Positions 46,319-57,411 of a DNA stretch of 64,000 bases are shown here, one piece after another (positions within the stretch are counted from its first letter, which is position 1; every line of letters starts with the position of its first letter). The stretch is from Apoderus coryli (Eukaryota > Arthropoda > Insecta > Coleoptera > Attelabidae). The position numbers were made by a program, and so were the translations under genes. Location: positions 30,953,715-31,017,714 of the forward strand of contig OU452200.1 in NCBI GenBank assembly GCA_911728435.2, in the 5' to 3' direction. The notes beneath the pieces are model-generated. The model searched no databases, had not been told where the DNA came from, and worked only from the letters and a program-made list of their open reading frames with translations.

Positions 46319-46482
46319 TTACGTATGCTTAAGCTCACTTGAAGTTGTAGAGTCAGTTGTAGCTGCAGATTCAGTTGTAGATTCACTAGGAATTGTAGAC
46401 TCAGTTGAGACTGTTGTCGAAGTGGGTGCTGTAGACTCGTTTGGAATTGTAGGATTAACGGTACTTGTAGTTACCGATTTAG
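46319..46482 (-). CDS. Gene C terminal exon copy
   Basis: Standard length. Differs from the consensus by NPTIPNES and STESTIPSES (others mostly STGPTIPSES). Ends ELKHT and stop. Confidence 0.65.
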
Positions 46483-46785
46483 CTAGAACACAAATTAAAC
46501 ATTTATGATTAAATTGCATTTTAAAATGTTAGACAAGATTATAATTCAAGAAATTTTCGGCGTCAACATTTTTATTTCATTTGCAAATGTGAAGCCAACT
46601 TTCATCATTTTCGTTGACTTAGACTCTCTTATTATGCTGAGAGTAACTGTTTTTTTTTTTGCAATTATTCGAATCTAATTAATATTTGACAGTCAAATTA
46701 TGTGTCATCATAAAAATAGTTTAACTATTTCGTAAAATGCGTGTTTTCTATTTAGTAAAGTTGATGATTAATTAGAATTAATATA

Positions 46786-46961
46786 CTAGCTAGAATTGTA
46801 CGTATGCTTAGGCTCACTTGAAGTAATAGAGTCAGTTGTAGCTGCAGAATCGGTTGTAGAATCATTAGAAATTGTAGGCCCAGTTGAGACTGTTGTCGAA
46901 GTGGGTGCTGTAGACACGTTTGGAACTGTAGGATTAACGGTACCTGTAGTTACCGATTTAG
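46786..46961 (-). CDS. Gene C terminal exon copy with altered C-terminus
   Basis: Has TGTVNPTVPNVST and ISNDSTTDSAATTDSIT. The usual stop is lost by a change in the downstream intron-like sequence, giving KHTYNSS before the stop. Its unit is longer (about 467 bp) and includes a block also seen near 56940-57060. Confidence 0.65.
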
Positions 46962-47173
46962 CTAGAACACAAATTGGGGATTTATGATTAAATTGCATTT
47001 TAAAATGTTAGACAAGATTATAAAGTTCAAGAAATTTTCTGCGTCAACATTTTTATTTCCTTTGGAAATGTGAAGCCAATTTTCAGCATTTTCGTTGACT
47101 TATATTCTCTCATATTATACTGAGAGCAATTGTTTTCTTTTTTGCAATTATTGGAATCTACTTAATTAAAATT

Positions 47174-47337
47174 TTACGCATGCTTAAGCTCACTTGAAGT
47201 TGTAGAGTCAGTTGTAGCTGCAGATTCAGTTGTAGATTCACTAGGAATTGTAGGCCCAGTTGAGACTGTTGTCGAAGTGGGTGCTGTAGACTCGTTTGGA
47301 ACTGTAGGATTAACTGTACTTGTAGTTACCGATTTAG
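47174..47337 (-). CDS. Gene C terminal exon copy
   Basis: Near-consensus exon (SVTTSTVNPTVPNEST, STGPTIPSES, ends ELKHA). Just outside the five-unit higher-order repeat. Confidence 0.65.
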
Positions 47338-47568
47338 CTAGAACACAAATTAAAGATTTATGATTAAATTGCATTTTAATTTTATAATTAATTAATTAAT
47401 TTTATATACAATATTATGAAATTCAAGAAATTTTCTGCGTCAACATTTTTATTTCATTTGCAAATGAGAAGCCAATTTTCAGCATTTTTGTTGATTTAGA
47501 TTCTCTCATATTATGCTGAGAGCAGCTGTGTTTTTTTTGCAATTATTGGAATCTACTTAGTTAAAATT

Positions 47569-47732
47569 TTACGTATGTTTAAGCTCACTTGAAGTTGTAG
47601 CGTCAGTTGTAGCTGCAGATTCAGTTTTAGATTCACTAGGAATTGTAGGCCCAGTTGAGACTATTGTCGAAGTGGGTGCTGTAGACTCGTTTGGAACTGT
47701 AGGATTAACGGTACTTGTAGTTACCGATTTAG
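47569..47732 (-). CDS. Gene C terminal exon copy
   Basis: Has TIVSTGPT, SESKTESAATTDATT. Closest to the copies at 49538 and 51506, so it is the diverged leading edge of the 1968-bp higher-order repeat. Confidence 0.65.
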
Positions 47733-47962
47733 CTAGAACACAAATTGAAGATTTATGATTAAATTGCATTTTAATTTTATAATTAATTAATTAATTTTAT
47801 ACACAAGATTACAAAATTCAAGAAATTTTCTGCGTCAACATTTTTATTTCATTTGCATATGACAAGCCAATTTTCAGCATTTTTGTTGATTTAGATTCTC
47901 TCATATTATGCTGAGACCAACTTTTTTTTTTTGCAATTATTGGAATCCACTTAGTTAAAATT

Positions 47963-48126
47963 TTACGTATGCTTAAGCTCACTTGAAGTAGTAGAGTCAG
48001 TTGTAGCTGCAGATTCAGTTGTAGATTCACTAGGAATTGTAGGCCCAATTGAGACTGTTGTCGAAGTGGGTGCTGTAGACTCGTTTGGAACTGTAGGATT
48101 AACTGTACTTGTAGTTACCGATTTAG
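47963..48126 (-). CDS. Gene C terminal exon copy (HOR position 1)
   Basis: Diagnostic TTVSIGPTIPSES; same protein as copies at 49931 and 51899. Confidence 0.65.
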
Positions 48127-48236
48127 CTAGAACACAAATTGAAGATTTATGATTAAATTGCATTTTAATTTTATAATTAATTAATTAATTTTATACACAA
48201 GATTACAAAATTCAAGAAATTTTCTGCGTCAACATT

Positions 48237-48242
48237 TTTATT
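48237..48242 (-). promoter_or_regulatory. Poly(A) signal AATAAA of one array unit (representative)
   Basis: On the minus strand AATAAA stands about 115 bases after the stop of the exon at 48358 and is followed by a TG-rich stretch. The same AAATGAAATAAAAATG context recurs at the same place in nearly every unit, so each terminal exon appears to have its own 3' end signal. Cleavage is not demonstrated. Confidence 0.55.
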
Positions 48243-48357
48243 TCATTTGCAAATGTGAAGCCAATTTTCAGAATTTTCGTTGACTTAGATTCTCTCATAT
48301 TATGCTGAGAGCAACTGTTTTTTTTTTGCAATTATTGGAATCTACTTAATTAAAATT

Positions 48358-48521
48358 TTACGTATGTTTAAGCTCACTTGAAGTTGTAGAGTCAGTTGTA
48401 GCTGCAGATTCAGTTGTAGATTCACTAGGAATTGTAGGCCCAGTTGAGACTGTTGTCGAAGTGGGTGCTGTAGACTCATTTGGAACTGTAGGATTAACGG
48501 TATTTGTAGATATCGATTTAG
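48358..48521 (-). CDS. Gene C terminal exon copy (HOR position 2)
   Basis: Diagnostic KSISTNTVNPT; same protein as copies at 50326 and 52294. Its AATAAA lies at 48237-48242. Confidence 0.65.
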
Positions 48522-48750
48522 CTAGAACACAAATTGAAGATTTATGATTAAATTGCATTTTAATTTTATAATTAATTAATTAATTTTATATTCAAGATTA
48601 TAAAATTCAAGAAATTTTCTGCGTCAACATTTTTATTTCATTTGCAAATGTGAAGCCTATTTTCAGCATTTTGTTGATTTAGATTTTCTCATATTATGCT
48701 GAAAGCAACTATTTTTATTTGCAATTATTGGAATCCACATAGTTAAAATT

Positions 48751-48914
48751 TTACGTATGCTTAAGCTCACTTGAAGTTGTAGAGTCAGTTGTAGCTGCAG
48801 ATTCAGTTGTAGATTCACTAGGAATTGTAGGCCCAGTTGAGACTATTGTCGAAGTGGGTGCTGTAGACTCACTTGCAAGTGTAGGATTAACGGTACTTGT
48901 AGTTACCGATTTAG
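48751..48914 (-). CDS. Gene C terminal exon copy (HOR position 3)
   Basis: Diagnostic NPTLASEST and TIVSTGPT; same protein as copies at 50719 and 52687. The acceptor region reads TTTGGGTTCTAG, slightly weaker than usual. Confidence 0.65.
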
Positions 48915-49143
48915 CTAGAACCCAAATTGAAGATTTATGAATAGATTGCATTTAAATTTTATAATTAATTAATTAATTTTATACACAATATTATAAAATT
49001 CAAGAAATTTTCTGCGTCAACATTTTTATTTCATTTGCAAATAAGAAGCCAATTTTCAGCATTTTGTTGATTTAGATTTTCTCATATTATGCTGAGAGCA
49101 ACTGTTTTTATTTGCAATTATTGGAATCTACTTAGTGAAAATT

Positions 49144-49307
49144 TCACGTATGCTTAGGCTCACTTGAAGTTGTAGAGTCAGTTGTAGCTGCAGATTCAGT
49201 TGTAGATTCACTAGGAATTGTAGGCCCAGTTGAGACTATTGTCGAAGTGGGTGCTGTAGACTCGTTTGGAACTGAAGGATTAACGGTAATTGTAGTTACC
49301 GATTTAG
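49144..49307 (-). CDS. Gene C terminal exon copy (HOR position 4)
   Basis: Diagnostic TTITVNPSVPNES and EPKHT; same protein as the copy at 51112. Confidence 0.65.
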
Positions 49308-49537
49308 CTAGAACACAAATTAAAGATTTATGATTAAATTGCATTTTAATTTTATAATTAATTAATTAATTTTATATACAATATTATAAAATTCAAGAAA
49401 TTTTCTGCGTCAACATTTTTATTTCATTTGCAAATGAGAAGCCAATTTTCAGCATTTTTGTTGATTTAGATTCTCTCATATTATGCTGAGAGCAGCTGTG
49501 TTTTTTTGCAATTATTGGAATCTACTTAGTTAAAATT

Positions 49538-49701
49538 TTACGTATGTTTAAGCTCACTTGAAGTTGTAGCGTCAATTGTAGCTGCAGATTCAGTTGTAGA
49601 TTCACTAGGAATTGTAGGCCCAGTTGAGACTATTGTCGAAGTGGGTGCTGTAGACTCATTTGGAACTGTAGGATTAACGGTACTTGTAGTTACCGATTTA
49701 G
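49538..49701 (-). CDS. Gene C terminal exon copy (HOR position 5)
   Basis: Diagnostic TIDATTSSELKHT; same protein as the copy at 51506. Confidence 0.65.
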
Positions 49702-49930
49702 CTAGAACACAAATTGAAGATTTATGATTAAATTGCATTTTAATTTCATAATTAATTAATTAATTTTATATACAATATTATAAAATTCAAAAAATTTTCT
49801 GCGTCAACATTTTTATTTCATTTGCATATGACAAGCCAATTTTCAGCATTTTTGTTGATTTAGATTCTCTCATATTATGCTGAGACCAACTTTTTTTTTT
49901 GCAATTATTGGAATCCACTTAGTTAAAATT

Positions 49931-50094
49931 TTACGTATGCTTAAGCTCACTTGAAGTAGTAGAGTCAGTTGTAGCTGCAGATTCAGTTGTAGATTCACTA
50001 GGAATTGTAGGCCCAATTGAGACTGTTGTCGAAGTGGGTGCTGTAGACTCGTTTGGAACTGTAGGATTAACTGTACTTGTAGTTACCGATTTAG
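49931..50094 (-). CDS. Gene C terminal exon copy (HOR position 1)
   Basis: TTVSIGPT type. Its unit shares an AATTACTTAATT spacer variant with the unit at 51899 that the 47963 unit lacks, so these two HOR copies are the youngest pair. Confidence 0.65.
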
Positions 50095-50325
50095 CTAGAA
50101 CACAAATTGAAGATTTATGATTAAATTGCATTTTAATTTTATAATTACTTAATTAATTTTATACACAAGATTACAAAATTCAAGAAATTTTCTGCGTCAA
50201 CATTTTTATTTCATTTGCAAATGTGAAGCCAATTTTCAGAATTTTCGTTGACTTAGATTCTCTCATATTATGCTGAGAGCAACTGTTTTTTTTTTGCAAT
50301 TATTGGAATCTACTTAATTAAAATT

Positions 50326-50489
50326 TTACGTATGTTTAAGCTCACTTGAAGTTGTAGAGTCAGTTGTAGCTGCAGATTCAGTTGTAGATTCACTAGGAAT
50401 TGTAGGCCCAGTTGAGACTGTTGTCGAAGTGGGTGCTGTAGACTCATTTGGAACTGTAGGATTAACGGTATTTGTAGATATCGATTTAG
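50326..50489 (-). CDS. Gene C terminal exon copy (HOR position 2)
   Basis: KSISTNTVNPT type; identical protein to 48358 and 52294. Confidence 0.65.
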
Positions 50490-50718
50490 CTAGAACACAA
50501 ATTGAAGATTTATGATTAAATTGCATTTTAATTTTATAATTAATTAATTAATTTTATATTCAAGATTATAAAATTCAAGAAATTTTCTGCGTCAACATTT
50601 TTATTTCATTTGCAAATGTGAAGCCCATTTTCAGCATTTTGTTGATTTAGATTTTCTCATATTATGCTGAAAGCAACTATTTTTATTTGCAATTATTGGA
50701 ATCCACATAGTTAAAATT

Positions 50719-50882
50719 TTACGTATGCTTAAGCTCACTTGAAGTTGTAGAGTCAGTTGTAGCTGCAGATTCAGTTGTAGATTCACTAGGAATTGTAGGC
50801 CCAGTTGAGACTATTGTCGAAGTGGGTGCTGTAGACTCACTTGCAAGTGTAGGATTAACGGTACTTGTAGTTACCGATTTAG
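50719..50882 (-). CDS. Gene C terminal exon copy (HOR position 3)
   Basis: NPTLASEST type; identical protein to 48751 and 52687. Confidence 0.65.
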
Positions 50883-51111
50883 CTAGAACCCAAATTGAAG
50901 ATTTATGAATAGATTGCATTTAAATTTTATAATTAATTAATTAATTTTATACACAATATTATAAAATTCAAGAAATTTTCTGCGTCAACATTTTTATTTC
51001 ATTTGCAAATAAGAAGCCAATTTTCAGCATTTTGTTGATTTAGATTTTCTCATATTATGCTGAGAGCAACTGTTTTTATTTGCAATTATTGGAATCTACT
51101 TAGTGAAAATT

Positions 51112-51275
51112 TCACGTATGCTTAGGCTCACTTGAAGTTGTAGAGTCAGTTGTAGCTGCAGATTCAGTTGTAGATTCACTAGGAATTGTAGGCCCAGTTG
51201 AGACTATTGTCGAAGTGGGTGCTGTAGACTCGTTTGGAACTGAAGGATTAACGGTAATTGTAGTTACCGATTTAG
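51112..51275 (-). CDS. Gene C terminal exon copy (HOR position 4)
   Basis: TTITVNPSVPNES type; identical protein to 49144. Confidence 0.65.
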
Positions 51276-51505
51276 CTAGAACACAAATTAAAGATTTATG
51301 ATTAAATTGCATTTTAATTTTATAATTAATTAATTAATTTTATATACAATATTATAAAATTCAAGAAATTTTCTGCGTCAACATTTTTATTTCATTTGCA
51401 AATGAGAAGCCAATTTTCAGCATTTTTGTTGATTTAGATTCTCTCATATTATGCTGAGAGCAGCTGTGTTTTTTTGCAATTATTGGAATCTACTTAGTTA
51501 AAATT

Positions 51506-51669
51506 TTACGTATGTTTAAGCTCACTTGAAGTTGTAGCGTCAATTGTAGCTGCAGATTCAGTTGTAGATTCACTAGGAATTGTAGGCCCAGTTGAGACTA
51601 TTGTCGAAGTGGGTGCTGTAGACTCATTTGGAACTGTAGGATTAACGGTACTTGTAGTTACCGATTTAG
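51506..51669 (-). CDS. Gene C terminal exon copy (HOR position 5)
   Basis: TIDATT type; identical protein to 49538. Confidence 0.65.
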
Positions 51670-51898
51670 CTAGAACACAAATTGAAGATTTATGATTAAA
51701 TTGCATTTTAATTTCATAATTAATTAATTAATTTTATATACAATATTATAAAATTCAAAAAATTTTCTGCGTCAACATTTTTATTTCATTTGCATATGAC
51801 AAGCCAATTTTCAGCATTTTTGTTGATTTAGATTCTCTCATATTATGCTGAGACCAACTTTTTTTTTTGCAATTATTGGAATCCACTTAGTTAAAATT

Positions 51899-52062
51899 TT
51901 ACGTATGCTTAAGCTCACTTGAAGTAGTAGAGTCAGTTGTAGCTGCAGATTCAGTTGTAGATTCACTAGGAATTGTAGGCCCAATTGAGACTGTTGTCGA
52001 AGTGGGTGCTGTAGACTCGTTTGGAACTGTAGGATTAACTGTACTTGTAGTTACCGATTTAG
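51899..52062 (-). CDS. Gene C terminal exon copy (HOR position 1)
   Basis: TTVSIGPT type; identical protein to 47963 and 49931. Confidence 0.65.
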
Positions 52063-52293
52063 CTAGAACACAAATTGAAGATTTATGATTAAATTGCATT
52101 TTAATTTTATAATTACTTAATTAATTTTATACACAAGATTACAAAATTCAAGAAATTTTCTGCGTCAACATTTTTATTTCATTTGCAAATGTGAAGCCAA
52201 TTTTCAGAATTTTCGTTGACTTAGATTCTCTCATATTATGCTGAGAGCAACTGTTTTTTTTTTGCAATTATTGGAATCTACTTAATTAAAATT

Positions 52294-52457
52294 TTACGTA
52301 TGTTTAAGCTCACTTGAAGTTGTAGAGTCAGTTGTAGCTGCAGATTCAGTTGTAGATTCACTAGGAATTGTAGGCCCAGTTGAGACTGTTGTCGAAGTGG
52401 GTGCTGTAGACTCATTTGGAACTGTAGGATTAACGGTATTTGTAGATATCGATTTAG
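52294..52457 (-). CDS. Gene C terminal exon copy (HOR position 2)
   Basis: KSISTNTVNPT type; identical protein to 48358 and 50326. Confidence 0.65.
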
Positions 52458-52686
52458 CTAGAACACAAATTGAAGATTTATGATTAAATTGCATTTTAAT
52501 TTTATAATTAATTAATTAATTTTATATTCAAGATTATAAAATTCAAGAAATTTTCTGCGTCAACATTTTTATTTCATTTGCAAATGTGAAGCCCATTTTC
52601 AGCATTTTGTTGATTTAGATTTTCTCATATTATGCTGAAAGCAACTATTTTTATTTGCAATTATTGGAATCCACATAGTTAAAATT

Positions 52687-52850
52687 TTACGTATGCTTAA
52701 GCTCACTTGAAGTTGTAGAGTCAGTTGTAGCTGCAGATTCAGTTGTAGATTCACTAGGAATTGTAGGCCCAGTTGAGACTATTGTCGAAGTGGGTGCTGT
52801 AGACTCACTTGCAAGTGTAGGATTAACGGTACTTGTAGTTACCGATTTAG
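52687..52850 (-). CDS. Gene C terminal exon copy (HOR position 3)
   Basis: NPTLASEST type; the last unit inside the higher-order repeat. The next unit (53080) departs from position 4. Confidence 0.65.
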
Positions 52851-53079
52851 CTAGAACCCAAATTGAAGATTTATGAATAGATTGCATTTAAATTTTATAA
52901 TTAATTAATTAATTTTATACACAATATTATAAAATTCAAGAAATTTTCTGCGTCAACATTTTTATTTCATTTACAAATAGAAGCCAATTTTCAGCATTTT
53001 TGTTGATTTAGATTCTCTCATATTATGCTGAGAGCAACTGTTTTTATTTGCAATTATTGGAATCTACTTAGTGAAAATT

Positions 53080-53243
53080 TCACGTATGCTTAGGCTCACT
53101 TGAAGTTGTAGAGTCAGTTTTAGCTGCAGATTCAGTTGTAGATTCACTAGGAATTGTAGGCCCAGTTGAGACTCTTGTCGAAGTGGGTGCTGTAGACTCA
53201 TTTGGAACTGTAGGATTAACGGTATTTGTAGATATCGATTTAG
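53080..53243 (-). CDS. Gene C terminal exon copy
   Basis: Mosaic: KSISTNTVNPT start like HOR position 2, TSTRVSTGPT middle, SAAKTD and EPKHT end like position 4. Suggests a crossover or gene conversion within the exon at the HOR boundary. Confidence 0.65.
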
Positions 53244-53472
53244 CTAGAACACAAATTGAAGATTTATGATTAAATTGCATTTTAATTTTATAATTAATTA
53301 ATTAATTTTATATTCAAGATTATAAAATTCAAGAAATTTTCTGCGTCAACATTTTTATTTCATTTGCAAATGTGAAGCCCATTTTCAGCATTTTGTTGAT
53401 TTAGATTTTCTCATATTATGCTGAGAGCAACTGTTTTTATTTGCAATTACTGGAATCTACTTAGTGAAAATT

Positions 53473-53636
53473 TCACGTATGCTTAGGCTCACTTGAAGTT
53501 GTAGAGTCAGTTGTAGCTGCAGATTCAGTTGTAGATTCACTAGGAATTGTAGGCCCAGTTGAGACTATTGTCGAAGTGGGTGCTGTAGACTCGTTTGGAA
53601 CTGTAGGATTAACGGTAATTGTAGTTACCGAATTAG
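53473..53636 (-). CDS. Gene C terminal exon copy
   Basis: Starts NSVTTITVNPTVPNES (Asn at the second codon), TIVSTGPT, ends EPKHT. Confidence 0.65.
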
Positions 53637-53868
53637 CTAGAACACAAATTGAAGATTTATGATTAAATTGCATTTTAATTTTGTAATTAATTAATTAATT
53701 TTATATACAAGATTATAAAATTCAAGAAATTTTCGGCGTCAACATTTTTATTTCATTTGCAAATGTGAAGCCAAGTTTCAGCATTTTCGTTGACTTAGCG
53801 TCTCTCATATTATGCTGAGAGCAACTGTGTTCTTCTTTGCAATTATTGGAATCTACTTAGTTAAAATT

Positions 53869-54032
53869 TTACGTATGCTTAAGCTCACTTGAAGTTGTAG
53901 AGTCAGTTGTAGCTGCAGATTCAGTTGTAGATTCACTAGGAATTGTAGGCCCAGTTGAGACTGTTGTCGAAGTGGGTGCTGTAGACTCATTTGGAACTGT
54001 AGGATTAACGGTACTTGTAGATACCGATTTAG
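53869..54032 (-). CDS. Gene C terminal exon copy (dimer position 1)
   Basis: KSVSTSTVNPT type; identical protein to the copy at 54653, 784 bp away. Confidence 0.65.
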
Positions 54033-54262
54033 CTAGAACACAAATTGAAGATTTATGAATAGATTGCATTTAAATTTTATAATTAATTAATTAATTTTAT
54101 ACACAATATTATAAAATTCAAGAAATTTTCTGCGTCAACATTTTTATTTCATTTGCAAATAAGAAGCCAATTTTCAGCATTTTTGTTGATTTAGATTCTC
54201 TCATATTATGCTGAGAGCAACTGTTTTTATTTGCAATTATTGGAATCTACTTAGTTAAAATT

Positions 54263-54420
54263 TTACGTATGCTTGGGCTCACTTGAAGTTGTAGAGTCAG
54301 TTGTAGCTGCAGTTGTAGATTCACTAGGAATTGTAGACTCAGTTGAGACTGTTGTCGAAGTGGGTGCTGTAGACTCGTTTGGAACTGTAGGATTAACGGT
54401 ACTTGTAGTTACCGAATTAG
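54263..54420 (-). CDS. Gene C terminal exon copy, two codons shorter (dimer position 2)
   Basis: A 6-base in-frame deletion removes two residues (SESTTAATTDS in place of SESTTESAATTDS). STEST in place of STGPT. Partner of 55047. Confidence 0.65.
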
Positions 54421-54652
54421 CTAGAACACAAATTGAAGATTTATGATTAAATTGCATTTTAATTTTATAATTAATTAATTAATTTTATATACAAGATTAT
54501 AAAATTCAAGAAATTTTCGGCGTCAACATTTTTATTTCATTTGCAAATGTGAAGCCAAGTTTCAGCATTTTCGTTGACTTAGCGTCTCTCATATTATGCT
54601 GAGAGCAACTGTGTTCTTCTTTGCAATTATTGGAATCTACTTAGTTAAAATT

Positions 54653-54816
54653 TTACGTATGCTTAAGCTCACTTGAAGTTGTAGAGTCAGTTGTAGCTGC
54701 AGATTCAGTTGTAGATTCACTAGGAATTGTAGGCCCAGTTGAGACTGTTGTCGAAGTGGGTGCTGTAGACTCATTTGGAACTGTAGGATTAACGGTACTT
54801 GTAGATACCGATTTAG
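54653..54816 (-). CDS. Gene C terminal exon copy (dimer position 1)
   Basis: KSVSTSTVNPT type; identical protein to 53869. Confidence 0.65.
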
Positions 54817-55046
54817 CTAGAACACAAATTGAAGATTTATGAATAGATTGCATTTAAATTTTATAATTAATTAATTAATTTTATACACAATATTATAAAA
54901 TTCAAGAAATTTTCTTCGTCAACATTTTTATTTCATTTGCAAATAAGAAGCCAATTTTCAGCATTTTTGTTGATTTAGATTCTCTCATATTATGCTGAGA
55001 GCAACTGTTTTTATTTGCAATTATTGGAATCTACTTAGTTAAAATT

Positions 55047-55204
55047 TTACGTATGCTTAGGCTCACTTGAAGTTGTAGAGTCAGTTGTAGCTGCAGTTGT
55101 AGATTCACTAGGAATTGTAGACTCAGTTGAGACTGTTGTCGAAGTGGGTGCTGTAGACTCGTTTGGAATTGCAGGATTAACGGTACTTGTAGTTACCGAT
55201 TTAG
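55047..55204 (-). CDS. Gene C terminal exon copy, two codons shorter (dimer position 2)
   Basis: Carries the same 6-base deletion as 54263, with NPAIPNES as its own change. Confidence 0.65.
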
Positions 55205-55416
55205 CTAGAACACAAATTGAAGATTTATGATTAAATTGCATTTTAAAATGTTAGACAAGATTATAAAATTCAAGAAATTTTCGGCGTCAACATTTTTATT
55301 TCATTTGCAAATGTGAAGCCAAGTTTCAGCATTTTCGTTGAATTAGCGTCTCTCATATTATGCTGAGAGCAACTGTGTTCTTCTTTGCAATTATTGGAAT
55401 CTACTTAGTTAAAATT

Positions 55417-55580
55417 TTACGTATGCTTAAGCTCACTTGAAGTTGTAGAGTCAGTTGTAGCTGCAGATTCAGTTGTAGATTCACTAGGAATTGTAGGCCC
55501 AGTTGAGACTATTGTCGAAGTGGGTGCTGTAGACTCGCTTGGAAGTGTAGGATTAACGGTACTTGTAGTTACCGATTTAG
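55417..55580 (-). CDS. Gene C terminal exon copy
   Basis: NPTLPSEST and TIVSTGPT; otherwise consensus, ends ELKHT. Confidence 0.65.
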
Positions 55581-55809
55581 CTAGAACACAAATTGAAGAT
55601 TTATGATTAAATTGCATTTTATTTTATAATTAATTAATTAATTTTATACACAAGATTATAAAATTCAAGAAATTTTCTGCGTCAACATTTTTATTCCATT
55701 TGCAAATGTGAAGCCAATTTTCAGCATTTTCGTTGACTTAGATTCTCTCATATTATGCTGAGAGCAACTGTTTTTTTTTGCAATTATTTGAATCTAGTTA
55801 ATTAAAATT

Positions 55810-55973
55810 TTACGTATGGTTAAGCTCACTTGAAGTTGTAGAGTCAGTTGTAGCTGCAGATTCAGTTGTAGATTCACTAGGAATTGTAGGCCCAGTTGAG
55901 ACTCTTGTCGAAGTGGGTGCTGTAGACTCATTTGGAACTGTAGGATTAACGGTACTTGTAGTTACCGATTTGG
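55810..55973 (-). CDS. Gene C terminal exon copy
   Basis: TSTRVSTGPT and an ELNHT end; otherwise consensus. Confidence 0.65.
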
Positions 55974-56203
55974 CTAGAACACAAATTGAAGATTTATGAT
56001 TAAATTGCATTTTAATTTTATAATTAATTAATTAATTTTATACACAAGATTATAAAATTCAGGAAATTTTCTGCGTCAACATTTTTATTTCATTTGCAAA
56101 TGTGAAGCCAATTTTCAGCATTTTTGTTGATTTAGATTTTCTCATATTATGCTGAAAGCAACTGTTTTTATTTGCAATTATTGGAATCCACTTAGTTAAA
56201 ATT

Positions 56204-56373
56204 TTACGACGTATGCTTAGGCTCACTTAAAGTTGTAGAGTCAGTTGTAGCTGCAGATTGAGTTGTAGATTCACTAGGAATTGTAGACTTAGTTGAGCCT
56301 GTTGTCCAAGTGGGTGCTGTAGACTGTAGACTTGGAACTGTCGGATTAACGGTACCTGTAGTTACCGATTTAG
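56204..56373 (-). CDS. Gene C terminal exon copy with insertion and extended end
   Basis: Has PSLQSTAPTWTTGSTKST in place of the usual middle, STTQSAATTDSTTLSE, and a 3-base duplication at the end that adds Ser (KHTS) before the stop. All length changes are multiples of three. Confidence 0.65.
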
Positions 56374-56582
56374 CTAGAACACAAATTAATGATTTATAAT
56401 TAAATTGCAATTTAAAAAGTTAGACAAGATTATAAAATTCAAGAAATTTTCGTCGCCAACATTTTCATTTCATTTGCAAATATGAAGCCAAGTTTCGGCG
56501 TTTTCATTGACTTAGGGTCTCTCATATTATGCTGAGAGCAACTGTTTTTTTTGGAATTATTGGAATCTACTTAGTGAAAATT

Positions 56583-56746
56583 TCACGTATGCTTAGGCTC
56601 ACTTGAAGTTGTAGAGTCAGTTGTAGCTGCAGATTCAGTTGTAGATTCACTAGGAATTGTAGACCCAGTTGTGACTGTTGTGGAAGTGGGTGCTGTAGAC
56701 TCGTTTGGAACTGTCGGATTAACGGTACCTGTAGTTACCGACTTAG
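56583..56746 (-). CDS. Gene C terminal exon copy
   Basis: TGTVNPTVPNES, TTVTTGSTIPSES, ends EPKHT. Standard length; near the proximal end of the array. Confidence 0.65.
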
Positions 56747-57411
56747 CTAGAACACAAATTAAAGATTTATTATTAAATTGCATTTTAAAATGTTAGACAA
56801 GATTATAGAATTCAAGAAATTTTCTGCGTTAACATTTTTATATTATTTGCAAATATGAAGCCAAGTTTCGGCAATTTCGTTGACTTAGGGTCTCTCATAT
56901 TATGCTGAGAGCAACTGTTTTTTTTTTGCAATTATTGGAATTTACTTAATATTTGGCTCTCAAATTATGTGTCATCATAAAAATAGTTTACCTATTTCGT
57001 TCAATGCGTGTTTTCTATTTAGTAAAGTTGATGATTAAACATAATGAATGTACCAGCTAGAATTAAAGATTTATGATTAAGTTGCATTTTAAAATGTTAG
57101 ACGAGATCATAAAATTGAACAAATTTTCGGCGTCAACATTTTTATTTCAAATGGGCTTGTTTAACAAAACTTATTTTTATAAGACTTATTTTTATTTCAT
57201 TTGCAAATGTGAAGCCAAGTTCCGGCATTTTTATTGGCTTAGGGTGTCTCATATCATGCTGAGAGCAATTGTTTTTTTTTTGCAATTATTGATATCCACT
57301 CAATACTTGACACTCAAATTATGTGTCATCATAAAACTAGTTTACCTATTTCGTACAATGCGTGTTTTCTATTCAGTAAATGATAGAATGAATGTACTAG
57401 CTAAAACTATA

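Noticed and set aside
46796..46987. Plus-strand Val-rich ORF in the array
   Set aside because: Antisense of a gene C terminal exon, with no independent support.
47818..48048. Minus 76-codon ORF crossing exon and spacer, ending in a conserved spacer peptide (MLTQKIS)
   Set aside because: It is frame-shifted relative to the exon. A possible acceptor (AAACAG) before the spacer peptide would fit phase after CATAC, but the peptide varies with the spacer and includes the AATAAA region, so I treat it as 3'UTR. RNA data could overturn this.
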